Program-made: the position numbers and the translations under genes
Shown: positions 1 through 7,988 of the stretch, one piece after another
Numbering within the stretch: position 1 is the stretch's first letter
Layout of the letters: the number at the start of each line of letters is the position of its first letter
The notes under the pieces: generated by a model
Database searches by the model: none
The model's input: the letters and a program-made list of their open reading frames with translations, nothing else
What the model was told of the DNA's origin: nothing
IMG/VR virus record: IMGVR_UViG_3300030101_000538
Coordinates: 1 to 51,316 of that record
Reading direction: 5' to 3' (one strand)
DNA length: 51,316 nucleotides
From: a virus

Positions 1-2
1 CG

Positions 3-2804
3 GGTGGTACTAGCAATACAACCACGATGGTTTTTCGTGATCCTCATGCTTGGTATCATGCGGTTGTTCGTATAGATACGACTCAAAGCACAGCGGCTAA
101 CAGAGCAAGATTGTATATCAACGGGACACTGATTACAGATTATGACAGCACTAATTATCCCAATCAAAACGGTGACATCTTTGAAAGTTCTCCCGACTGG
201 TGGATTGGTCGTTGGTCAAGTTCGACAGGACATGATTGGGACGGGTACATATCTGAAGTCGTTTACTGCGATGGGCAAAGCCTAGCACCAACAGCTTTTG
301 GAGAAACAGATGATAATGGCGTGTGGCGACCCATAGACCCAACATCCAATACTTTTGGCGACCAAGGCTTTTACCTACCGTTCACAGCCAGCGGAGCATT
401 GGGTGCTGACTACGGCACAACACGAACTGCACCATCTGTATCTTTTCTAGCGTCAAATAGTAGTACGACTAATACGACTAGTAGTTATACCTTTAGCAGT
501 CAGTCATTAGGTACAGCGGCAAGTGATCGTAAAATTTTTGTGTGTGCATCTATGTCAGCACATACTGTAGCAACTCTTGCTTTTGGCACAGTTACAATTG
601 GAGGAGTTACTGCAACTCAATTAATTGCTTCAAACGCAGACCCTACTGACAACATGCATCCTATGGCTATTTTTGTTGCAGATGTGCCTTCTGGAACTAC
701 AGGTGATATTGTTCTTAATGTTGCTTCGGGACACTCCGCTAACTGCGGCATAGGTATATACAGAGCTACAGCTTGTGGTGAGATGTTTGATTCTGGATCA
801 GCCGTGGGTGCTGGTAGTAGTTCTAAATCAGTAACAGTTCAGACTCCAAAAGGTGGTTTTGTTTTACTTCATGGCAATAGCAACAATGAAGATACTAGAG
901 TAACTCTTACAAATGTAACTGAGGATTATGATTTTGCATGTGAACCAGATGCAGGTGGTAATTTAGGAATATTTGGAGGGCTTAATACCTCTGCTGCTTC
1001 CTCTGATGCGGTTGGTTTAACCACAACAGCGGCAATAGGAAGTGGTTCATATTTTGGTCAAATATCTATTTCAGTTGCACCTATTGGTGATACATCTCTA
1101 AAAGCTGTAAACTCCCCCACGCAGTCCACTGACAGCCCGACTACTAATGCAGCCACTTTCTCACCGTTAATTACCCGTCATCAGACCAGCTTTTCTGGTG
1201 TTGCAAGTGATTGGACATTTACGAATGGTAACAGAACACTAACCCATACAAGTGGTAGTAGTGGTGATATTATGGCAGCGGCTTCTCAATTGCTTCAGCC
1301 AGGGCAGAAATATCACTTTGAGGCTGTAACTGAGAGTATGCACTCTAGCCAATATGCAAGATTTGCTTTGGCTCTTGTACCACAGAGTATGTGGGAGACA
1401 GATGCCTCACCCCTTACAGGAACAAATGATCAATTTGAAATAAGTTTAATTAAATCAGGTGGTACAGGATCAAACTCAGCAGCATTTGACGATGGCTCAT
1501 TGACTGCACCAACTAATAAGCCAACAACAAATTCACGACTTACTTTTGAAGTTGATATGTCTACCATTGGATCAACCACGGTTAGGTACTACTTCAACGG
1601 TAGCCTTGACACAACTTATAGCAGTTTGGGTTTTGCAGACGAGCCTTACTATGTTGTTTCATTTACAGGCACAGAGACTGATCGCAACGGTGTATTTAAT
1701 TTTAACTTTGGCTCTAGTGCCTTTACTGATACGCCAACATCAGGGCATACGGGTCTTACAGCTAAAGATGCTTTTGCAGGATCAGCACCCGCTATTGAAG
1801 ACGGCTCTGCTCATTTCCAAACAACCACATATACTGGAAATAATAGTTCTAATGAAGTAAACCAATCTGGTAACTCAACTTTTCAGCCCGACATGGTGTG
1901 GCTTAAAGACAGAGCATCTTCAGCGCACGGCACAATAATAGATGCAGTACGTGGCAGCAATAAAGGGATATACCCATCTCTCACCGCTGCTGAATATACT
2001 GAGAGCAATTTAAGTTTTGATGCAGATGGTTTTTCCATGACATCAGCGGGTTCTGCCGCCACAATTAATGTTTCTAGTAATACCTATGTTGGATGGCAGT
2101 GGCTTGCTGGAAATGCAACGTCTACACCAAGTGGCGGGTCCGTATCATCTACGGTTAGTGTAAACCAAACGGCTGGTTTTAGTATCGTATCTTGGACAGG
2201 AACTGGGGCTAACGCTACGATAGCACATGGGCTTGGGGCTGCTCCAAAATTTATTATAATTAAAAATCGCAGTAGCTCTCAAAATTGGCCTGTTTATTTT
2301 GAAAGTATTGGCAATGACAAGTCTCTTTTATTAGACACAACTGGTTCTCCAGCGGCTGGATTGTTTCAAGATACTACGCCTACTTCGACAGTATTTTCAG
2401 TTGATGGTTCTAATAACGTAAATAAATCTAGTGAAAATATGATAGCGTATTGCTGGGCTGAAATACCCGGATTTTCAAAATTTGGTGCGTTTTCATCAGG
2501 CAGTTCTGGTGATCCTTTTGTTGAATGTGGGTTTACACCAGCTTTAATTTTCCTGAAAAGAACAAGTGCTGCTGATAGTTGGTATGTTCAGGACATAGCC
2601 CGTGATCCAAATAATCCTGCTTACAGGTATCTTCAATGGAACGATAATGCTGTAGAAGCATCTAATTCTAGTGTCTATATTGACATTATAAGTAATGGAT
2701 TTGTGTGTGATTTAGGCGGCATCGTTACGAGTAGTGATGATATGATATTTGGAGCTTGGGCAGAAAATCCATTTGCAGGAACAACGCCAGCTACGGCAAG
2801 ATAG
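3..2804 (+). CDS. Tail fibre/adhesin-like protein with LamG-type domain, 5'-truncated
   Basis: The frame is open from the first complete codon at position 3, so the true start lies upstream. The first in-frame ATG (27) falls inside a domain. Residues 1-110 from that ATG look like the second half of a concanavalin/LamG jelly roll (AWYHAVVRIDTTQ, ARLYINGTL, WWIGRWSS, GYISEVVY). Such domains normally have about 100 more residues in front. A Ser/Thr/Gly-rich middle follows. The last 320 residues (from QTTTYTGNN) have the repeated beta pattern seen at the C terminus of many marine phage tail proteins (DUF7483-like, by memory). Role inferred: receptor binding at the tail tip. A fibre-assembly-like gene follows with a good ribosome site (ggagataaag). 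Confidence 0.75.
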   Translation, partial: GGTSNTTTMVFRDPHAWYHAVVRIDTTQSTAANRARLYINGTLITDYDSTNYPNQNGDIFESSPDWWIGRWSSSTGHDWDGYISEVVYCDGQSLAPTAFGETDDNGVWRPIDPTSNTFGDQGFYLPFTASGALGADYGTTRTAPSVSFLASNSSTTNTTSSYTFSSQSLGTAASDRKIFVCASMSAHTVATLAFGTVTIGGVTATQLIASNADPTDNMHPMAIFVADVPSGTTGDIVLNVASGHSANCGIGIYRATACGEMFDSGSAVGAGSSSKSVTVQTPKGGFVLLHGNSNNEDTRVTLTNVTEDYDFACEPDAGGNLGIFGGLNTSAASSDAVGLTTTAAIGSGSYFGQISISVAPIGDTSLKAVNSPTQSTDSPTTNAATFSPLITRHQTSFSGVASDWTFTNGNRTLTHTSGSSGDIMAAASQLLQPGQKYHFEAVTESMHSSQYARFALALVPQSMWETDASPLTGTNDQFEISLIKSGGTGSNSAAFDDGSLTAPTNKPTTNSRLTFEVDMSTIGSTTVRYYFNGSLDTTYSSLGFADEPYYVVSFTGTETDRNGVFNFNFGSSAFTDTPTSGHTGLTAKDAFAGSAPAIEDGSAHFQTTTYTGNNSSNEVNQSGNSTFQPDMVWLKDRASSAHGTIIDAVRGSNKGIYPSLTAAEYTESNLSFDADGFSMTSAGSAATINVSSNTYVGWQWLAGNATSTPSGGSVSSTVSVNQTAGFSIVSWTGTGANATIAHGLGAAPKFIIIKNRSSSQNWPVYFESIGNDKSLLLDTTGSPAAGLFQDTTPTSTVFSVDGSNNVNKSSENMIAYCWAEIPGFSKFGAFSSGSSGDPFVECGFTPALIFLKRTSAADSWYVQDIARDPNNPAYRYLQWNDNAVEASNSSVYIDIISNGFVCDLGGIVTSSDDMIFGAWAENPFAGTTPATAR

Positions 2805-2813
2805 GAGATAAAG

Positions 2814-3497
2814 ATGTTTGTATTAAATAATACAAAAGAATTAAAACCTGGAAAGACTTGGATAGATGATAATAGTATACAACATCCAGGTAACTGGGCA
2901 TCTGTATGGTCAGATGATGTTAAAGCTTCTTATGGTATTAAAGAAATTGCTATACAGACAAAACCTGATAGTAAGTTTTATTGGGTAAATGGGCCACATA
3001 TAGATGGTACTTGGACTTCTAAAGAACGAAGTCTTGAGGATGTAAAAGAAGTTGATGACGATGGTAAGGCTATTCTTGATGCAGACGGTAATCAAGTAAT
3101 TACACCTGGTCTTAAATCTCAGTGGATTACTAAAATAAAAGAAACAGCTAACAGCCTCTTAGCTCCTACGGACTGGCAGGTAGTAGCCAAGGCAGAACGT
3201 GACCGTGCTATTGACTCCGATGTAGCAACCTATCGTGCGGCTGTTATTACTAAATGCACTGCTATTAGAAAGGCTATAACAGATATAACCTATCCAGAAA
3301 CTCCTTCAGATTATGCAGCAGCAAGAGCAAAACTTGAGGATGACCGCACAGATGTAGAAAAGAAAATAGTATCTGATCACGATGCTGAAGTAGCCGCTGT
3401 GTTTACTTCTTTTAAAGCGTTGTTTGATGCACCTGTAGACAGTGACGGTAAGCCTACGGGTAACGCACCAATGTATGATTGGCCTGATTCAATATGA
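2814..3497 (+). CDS. Tail fibre assembly/chaperone-like protein
   Basis: This is a 227-residue soluble protein directly behind the fibre gene. The segment ANSLLAPTDWQVVAKAERD resembles the conserved core of phage fibre-assembly proteins and DUF4376 proteins (LL..TDW...R). A long charged helix (about 140-200) follows. The C terminus APMYDWPDSI is a short acidic-aromatic tail. Its place just after the fibre supports a role in fibre folding or as a fibre accessory. No catalytic motif is seen. The assignment is by family resemblance and context, so moderate. Confidence 0.55.
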   Translation: MFVLNNTKELKPGKTWIDDNSIQHPGNWASVWSDDVKASYGIKEIAIQTKPDSKFYWVNGPHIDGTWTSKERSLEDVKEVDDDGKAILDADGNQVITPGLKSQWITKIKETANSLLAPTDWQVVAKAERDRAIDSDVATYRAAVITKCTAIRKAITDITYPETPSDYAAARAKLEDDRTDVEKKIVSDHDAEVAAVFTSFKALFDAPVDSDGKPTGNAPMYDWPDSI

Positions 3498-3802
3498 AAT
3501 ATTTAATAATTATAGTATGTTTATTTTTTATATCATCTAATGTTAAAGCACAATCATTAGATGATTTAACTTTTACACAATTTAATATAGGACATCCTGT
3601 TCTTTGTATTGCAAGTAAAGATTTAAAACCAATACTAAAAAAAGAAGATAAAGTTTTTAGTGGTATGTTAAATCCAAGTGCTGTTATAGAATCATATATA
3701 GATGAAGATCAAACATTTTTAATTATAGTTCATAGTGTTAGTAATTTATCTTGTGTTTATTTTATGGGAACAATGGGAACTTTAAATAGTATTACGAATT
3801 AG
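3494..3802 (+). CDS. Small secreted/periplasmic hypothetical protein
   Basis: The 102-residue product starts inside the end of the preceding gene (ATGA overlap), which implies translational coupling. Residues 1-20 (MKYLIIIVCLFFISSNVKAQ) form a clear Sec signal peptide with a likely AQ-type cleavage site. The mature part has two cysteines that could form a disulfide. Its codons are more AT-rich than those of its neighbours. Function unknown. An exported protein between fibre genes could act in superinfection exclusion or the envelope, but nothing here proves that. Confidence 0.65.
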   Translation: MKYLIIIVCLFFISSNVKAQSLDDLTFTQFNIGHPVLCIASKDLKPILKKEDKVFSGMLNPSAVIESYIDEDQTFLIIVHSVSNLSCVYFMGTMGTLNSITN

Positions 3803-3811
3803 GAGTTAATA

Positions 3812-4741
3812 ATGCCCAGTACTTATACAACAAATCTTCGCTTGACAAAACAGGCAGATGGGGAAAACCCTAATACATGGGGTGAAGTTTTAAATGAAGG
3901 AATGATTAGCCTTGTTGATCATGCTATTGCTGGCTATACTTCTATTAGTGTAGGTACAACGGCTACTGTTACTCTTACTGAAAATCAAGGATCAGGGGAT
4001 CAGTCTAGGTCTGCTGTTTTAGAATTTAAAGGAACTATTGGTGGATCACATAATAATATTGATGTGTTAATTCCAAATAATTCTAAACTTTATGTTGTTA
4101 AAAACTCTATTACATATACAGATTCTACTGATAGTCTTGTTCTTAAAGTTGCTGGTAATACAGGAGTAACAATACCAGCAGGAACTGTAGCTCTTTATGT
4201 AACAAATGGTGTTACAACTCAGGCTGTTGAAAAAACTAATTTATCTAGTCTTACTGTTACTGGAGCAGCTAGGTTTGATTCTACTGTTACTGTATCAGGA
4301 GCGGCTGATTTTAAAACAAATATATCTGTAGGTGGGACATTTATAGCAACAGGTGCATCTAGGTTTGACTCTACAGTTACTGTATCAGGTAAAGGTAAGT
4401 TTACAACAGGTGCTTTTACACCTATTGTAACACTAACAGATGCTGCTTCAGTTGCTACTGATTTAAATACTGGTAATGTATTTTATGTTACTCTTGGTGG
4501 TAATAGAACACTTGCGGCTCCTACAGAAACAACTACTAACATTGGAGCAGTAGGACAAATATTTATTCAACAAGATGGAACAGGTAGTCGAACATTAAGT
4601 TATAATACTGTGTTTCAATTTCCTGGTGCTAGTGTGCCTGTGCTTAGTACAGCCGCTAATGCAGTAGATACATTATTTTATGCAGTACGAACAACGACAA
4701 AAGTAGATGCAATTCTAGTTAAAAACTTTAATAGAAGTTAA
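3812..4741 (+). CDS. Structural tail/fibre protein with internal repeats
   Basis: This 309-residue protein is Thr/Val/Ser-rich with high beta content, typical of fibre or tail-decoration proteins. The N terminus (MPSTYTTNLRLTKQADGENP then NTWGEVLN) matches a motif common at the start of marine phage tail proteins, probably the attachment segment. Two near-identical segments, GAARFDSTVTVSG and GASRFDSTVTVSG, lie about 30 residues apart in the middle and suggest a duplicated beta repeat. It is followed at 2 nt by the large stabilization-type protein. Virion location is inferred. Confidence 0.65.
   Translation: MPSTYTTNLRLTKQADGENPNTWGEVLNEGMISLVDHAIAGYTSISVGTTATVTLTENQGSGDQSRSAVLEFKGTIGGSHNNIDVLIPNNSKLYVVKNSITYTDSTDSLVLKVAGNTGVTIPAGTVALYVTNGVTTQAVEKTNLSSLTVTGAARFDSTVTVSGAADFKTNISVGGTFIATGASRFDSTVTVSGKGKFTTGAFTPIVTLTDAASVATDLNTGNVFYVTLGGNRTLAAPTETTTNIGAVGQIFIQQDGTGSRTLSYNTVFQFPGASVPVLSTAANAVDTLFYAVRTTTKVDAILVKNFNRS
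4259..4390 (+). repeat. Two 42-bp direct repeats inside the fibre-type gene
   Basis: The stretches 4259-4300 and 4349-4390 are near-identical 42-mers in the same frame and encode TGA(A/S)RFDSTVTVSG. The differences are mostly at third codon positions, so the duplication is kept at the protein level. Confidence 0.8.
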
Positions 4742-4743
4742 TA

Positions 4744-6894
4744 ATGGCTAAACTAGCTAAGTTTGATTTTGTTCCTGGCTTCCATAGGGAGTCTACTCAG
4801 TACGCTGAAGAGGGTAAATGGTTTGATGGAAACCGTGTACGCTTTCGTCAGGGTAAGCCTGAGAACATGCGTGGCTATGAAACAAGAGCAGCAGGTACAA
4901 AGTTTGATGGATCAGCTAGAGCTTTAATTGCATGGAGTGATGCAGACAATACTAAGAGAGCTATCTTTGGTACACCAGATAGACTGTATGAACATGATGG
5001 TGATCAGATATATGATATTACACCAATAACAACTGTAGTAACACTCAGTAATGTTTTTGGTACATCATCAGGAAGTACAAGAGTTTGTTGTTCAGATGCT
5101 AATCATGGACGTAAGGTAGGAGATCGTGTTCTTTTTACAACAGTAGCAGCTTTTAATAATGTAAGTCTACAAGGTAATGTATACCAAATTACATCTATAG
5201 AAAGTGCTAATGTATTTACAATCTCTGTTACTGATGCGGCTAATGCTACTGGTAGTGACGTAGGAGGTGCTGCTACATTTAATTACTACCTACCTACAGG
5301 CTTCTCTGTAGCTGCTGCTGGTACTGGTTGGTCAGCAGGTACGTATAATGCAGCAGACTCTACATCTGTAGGCATCTCTAAGATTACTGCTACTGGTGGT
5401 AATGCATTGGTTACAGTATCGTGTGCTTCTGCACATGGTGGTTCAGCAAATGATTACATAGAGTTTAAAAATACTTCTATTGATAGTAATGCTGCTACAA
5501 TAGGTGGTAACTTAAACCTTACTAAGACAGCTTTTGGAGGACCAGTATTTGCTATTGTATCTGTTAATGGAACACAGGTTATAGTTAGTGCAGGAGCTAA
5601 TGCAAGTGCAAGTGGTGATGTAACTTCTAATTTAAACATGACTGCTAAAATATATAAACAAACTGCTGGTAGTGGGACAGGTAGAGCATGGAACTCACCA
5701 GCCTCTACTGATGCTACTGGCTTAGTATTTGATATTACACAGTGGAGCTTTGATAACTGGGGTGAAGATGTTGTAGCTAATAGGCGGGGTAGTGGTATAT
5801 TCTATTATGATAGTGATGCATCTACATCACCTACTAGAGTTACCTCTGTTACAACATCTCCTGTAAGTGTTAACTCACTTATTGTATCACCTAATGATAG
5901 ACATCTTATTTGTCTTGGTACTAATCAGTTTTCAGCAACAGCTTCAGTAAGTGGTCCTTTTAATCCTATGTTGGTTAGATGGTCTGACCAAGATAATAGA
6001 ACGGAGTGGAACCCAACAGCAGATACAACATCAGGTGAAGTAGTTCTTACAGATGGAACTAAAATAGTAGGTGCTGTACGAGCAAGAAATGCTATTAATA
6101 TTTGGACTGATAACTCTCTTTGGTTAATGCAATTTGTTGGTGGTAACTTTACATTTAGATTTCAACAGGTAGGTACGAACTGTGGATTGATTGGTCCTCA
6201 TGCAGCCATTGACTATAATGGTGTAACTTATTGGATGGGCTATGATAACTTCTATCGTAATGCTGGCGCAGTAGAAGTTATACCCTGTACTGTTAGAAGG
6301 TTTATCTTTGATGATATTAATACCACTTACTATGATAAAGTTTATTGTGGTATTAACTCAGAGTTTAGAGAAATTATTTGGTTGTATGCATCTACAGGTC
6401 AGACTGAATGTGATAAATATGTTATCTTTAATCCAGAAGAAAACTATTGGGTATATGGTGATATGATCTTTACTACATTTACTGATCGTAGTGTGTTTGG
6501 CAATACTATTACAACAGGTGTAACTGCTGCTGGTAATAATATATATAATAATGAACCACCTGAAGTATTTACAGGTAGCGGTGAAACATTAATTTCATTT
6601 GTTGAGTCTGGTACATTTGATGTAGATGATGGTAATGCAGTTATGTTTATGAATAAAATTATACCTGACTATGATTTATCTGGTGGTCAAATTAAAATGA
6701 AGTTAGTTACAAAGAAGTATCCAGAAAGCACTGAAGAGATTACTAAAACATTTGATATATTTAATAATACAGAAAAAATTAATATTAGATCAAGAGGAAG
6801 GCAAGCTAAGATAAGGGTATCTTGTGAATCAAACAATGCAAGCTGGCGATGGGGATCAGTCCGTATTGCATTACAAGGTGACGGGGAGCGATAA
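4744..6894 (+). CDS. Large tail protein, P22 gp10-like DNA stabilization type
   Basis: The product has 716 residues. The N terminus (LAKFDFVPGFHRESTQYAEE, then GKWFDGNRVRFRQGKPENMRG) is the classic start of podovirus head-closure/DNA stabilization proteins, in which a propeller-like body follows. Later segments such as WTDNSLWLMQFVG, GLIGPHAAIDYNGVTYWMG and FNPEENYWVYGD are the blade-like repeats of that family. It probably plugs the portal side of the tail and binds fibres. It overlaps the next gene by one base. The assignment rests on recognised sequence pattern and position in the late region. Confidence 0.7.
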   Translation: MAKLAKFDFVPGFHRESTQYAEEGKWFDGNRVRFRQGKPENMRGYETRAAGTKFDGSARALIAWSDADNTKRAIFGTPDRLYEHDGDQIYDITPITTVVTLSNVFGTSSGSTRVCCSDANHGRKVGDRVLFTTVAAFNNVSLQGNVYQITSIESANVFTISVTDAANATGSDVGGAATFNYYLPTGFSVAAAGTGWSAGTYNAADSTSVGISKITATGGNALVTVSCASAHGGSANDYIEFKNTSIDSNAATIGGNLNLTKTAFGGPVFAIVSVNGTQVIVSAGANASASGDVTSNLNMTAKIYKQTAGSGTGRAWNSPASTDATGLVFDITQWSFDNWGEDVVANRRGSGIFYYDSDASTSPTRVTSVTTSPVSVNSLIVSPNDRHLICLGTNQFSATASVSGPFNPMLVRWSDQDNRTEWNPTADTTSGEVVLTDGTKIVGAVRARNAINIWTDNSLWLMQFVGGNFTFRFQQVGTNCGLIGPHAAIDYNGVTYWMGYDNFYRNAGAVEVIPCTVRRFIFDDINTTYYDKVYCGINSEFREIIWLYASTGQTECDKYVIFNPEENYWVYGDMIFTTFTDRSVFGNTITTGVTAAGNNIYNNEPPEVFTGSGETLISFVESGTFDVDDGNAVMFMNKIIPDYDLSGGQIKMKLVTKKYPESTEEITKTFDIFNNTEKINIRSRGRQAKIRVSCESNNASWRWGSVRIALQGDGER

Positions 6895-7169
6895 TGGCAA
6901 GATACCCTACTCTACCATTTACACTAACCAACGATGACTTAGTTGATATGTATAAACAAGTAAGAAGTTGGGGAGAAGTATTAGTTCAAGAATTAGACTC
7001 TAGAGATTTACAGGTTGACTCTGCTGAAGCACAAACTATCTTTAGGGTAACTACAGTAACAAGCATAGGTCGTCCTGTTAAGGGGGCTATTGCATACTCA
7101 ACAAGTACAGGAAAGTTTAAAGGATATGTTAGTCTTGGATCAGAAACATCTTGGCAGGATTTAAATTAA
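6894..7169 (+). CDS. Small virion-associated hypothetical protein (91 aa)
   Basis: It starts with ATG overlapping the stop of the stabilization-type gene and ends in a TAATG overlap with the next gene, so the three are translationally coupled. The product is a short mixed alpha/beta protein. Its helical start (DLVDMYKQVRSWGEVLVQEL) and beta ending (KGAIAYSTSTGKFKGYVSL) are common in small phage tail/attachment proteins. No enzyme motif. Structural function inferred from context only. Confidence 0.6.
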   Translation: MARYPTLPFTLTNDDLVDMYKQVRSWGEVLVQELDSRDLQVDSAEAQTIFRVTTVTSIGRPVKGAIAYSTSTGKFKGYVSLGSETSWQDLN

Positions 7170-7354
7170 TGAAGACATCTGATTATTTTAATTTAGTTAA
7201 TAATAGCACATACTTTAGTAATCTAAACCAAGGGTATGTTATTGATCCTACTCGACAAAGGCAGGACCAGAAGCAAGAAGTATTTGCGAAAAACGCAAAA
7301 ATAGAGTATAATAGTAGTAACAAAGTTTTTAAAGATTTGGATTATTTAACATGA
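7169..7354 (+). CDS. Small hypothetical protein (61 aa)
   Basis: The start chosen is the ATG at 7169 (MKTSDYFNLVNNSTYF), which shares an A with the previous stop (TAATG). An in-frame upstream start at 7151 would overlap for no reason. The product is polar, Asn/Gln-rich and unrecognised. A strong promoter-like sequence lies in its 3' part and its stop overlaps the next start by 4 nt. Confidence 0.55.
   Translation: MKTSDYFNLVNNSTYFSNLNQGYVIDPTRQRQDQKQEVFAKNAKIEYNSSNKVFKDLDYLT
7284..7312 (+). promoter_or_regulatory. Sigma70-like promoter, late-arm type
   Basis: The -35 TTGCGA (7284-7289), a 17-nt spacer and the -10 TATAAT (7307-7312) are followed by AGTAGTA. It lies inside the 61-residue gene and would feed the virion-protein genes starting at 7351. 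The TATAATAGTAGTA block is shared with the promoter at 46775. Confidence 0.6.
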
Positions 7355-7983
7355 CAATACCTATTTCATTATTAAAAGATGCTGCTTTAAAAGCTGGGTT
7401 AGAAAAACTTTTGGATCAAGCTAATATAGCAGAGCAAGATTTAAAAAAGTTTATGCCTATGTTAGAAACACAAGATAGTAGTCCAATGGACTTAGTAGAT
7501 GCAGCAGCGTATGCTAATGCTGCTCCTCCTGCACAACCTATGCCTAACCAAATGCAAAGGTCTATGAATGTTAGACCTGCTGATCCACAAAGAATGGCTA
7601 ACATGGAAAATATTAAACAAGCTTTAGACTCAGACTCAGCACTTGATAACTTGGCTATGATGCGTATGCAAAAAGCAGCAGGTGGTGGACAAGCATTAGA
7701 GAGTTTCTCTGGTCAAGTTCCAGGTGAAGGACATGGTATGGAAGATAATGTATATATGCCTATTGTAGATAAAGGAGATCAAGTAGCGACACTAGCTGTT
7801 AGTCCTGATGAGTATGTTGTTGATGCTCACACAATGTCTGCATTAGGAAATGGTAGTGCAGATGAAGGTGCAGATGTAATGGATCAAATAGTAAAAGAAG
7901 TTAGACAAGAAGCATTTGGTACTACACAACAACCAAATCAAATTAATGGACTACAATCACTCAGGAATAAAATGATAGGATAG
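7351..7983 (+). CDS. Virion-associated protein (210 aa), Met/Gln/Ala-rich
   Basis: The product begins with a helical, amphipathic segment, then a Pro/Met/Gln-rich linker (PPAQPMPNQMQRS). Its C-terminal half carries GEGHGMEDNVYMPI, VSPDEYVVDAHTMSALGNGS. The SPDEYVV.A..VSALG.GS signature is common in marine phage head/tail proteins encoded beside ejection proteins. No catalytic site is seen. It is likely a structural or internal virion component. It overlaps the previous gene by 4 nt and is followed at 5 nt by the 763-residue virion protein. Confidence 0.55.
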   Translation: MTIPISLLKDAALKAGLEKLLDQANIAEQDLKKFMPMLETQDSSPMDLVDAAAYANAAPPAQPMPNQMQRSMNVRPADPQRMANMENIKQALDSDSALDNLAMMRMQKAAGGGQALESFSGQVPGEGHGMEDNVYMPIVDKGDQVATLAVSPDEYVVDAHTMSALGNGSADEGADVMDQIVKEVRQEAFGTTQQPNQINGLQSLRNKMIG

Positions 7984-7988
7984 GAATT

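Noticed and set aside
1546-1860. 104-codon second frame inside the fibre gene
   Set aside because: Alternative frame of a strongly supported protein, without its own ribosome site.
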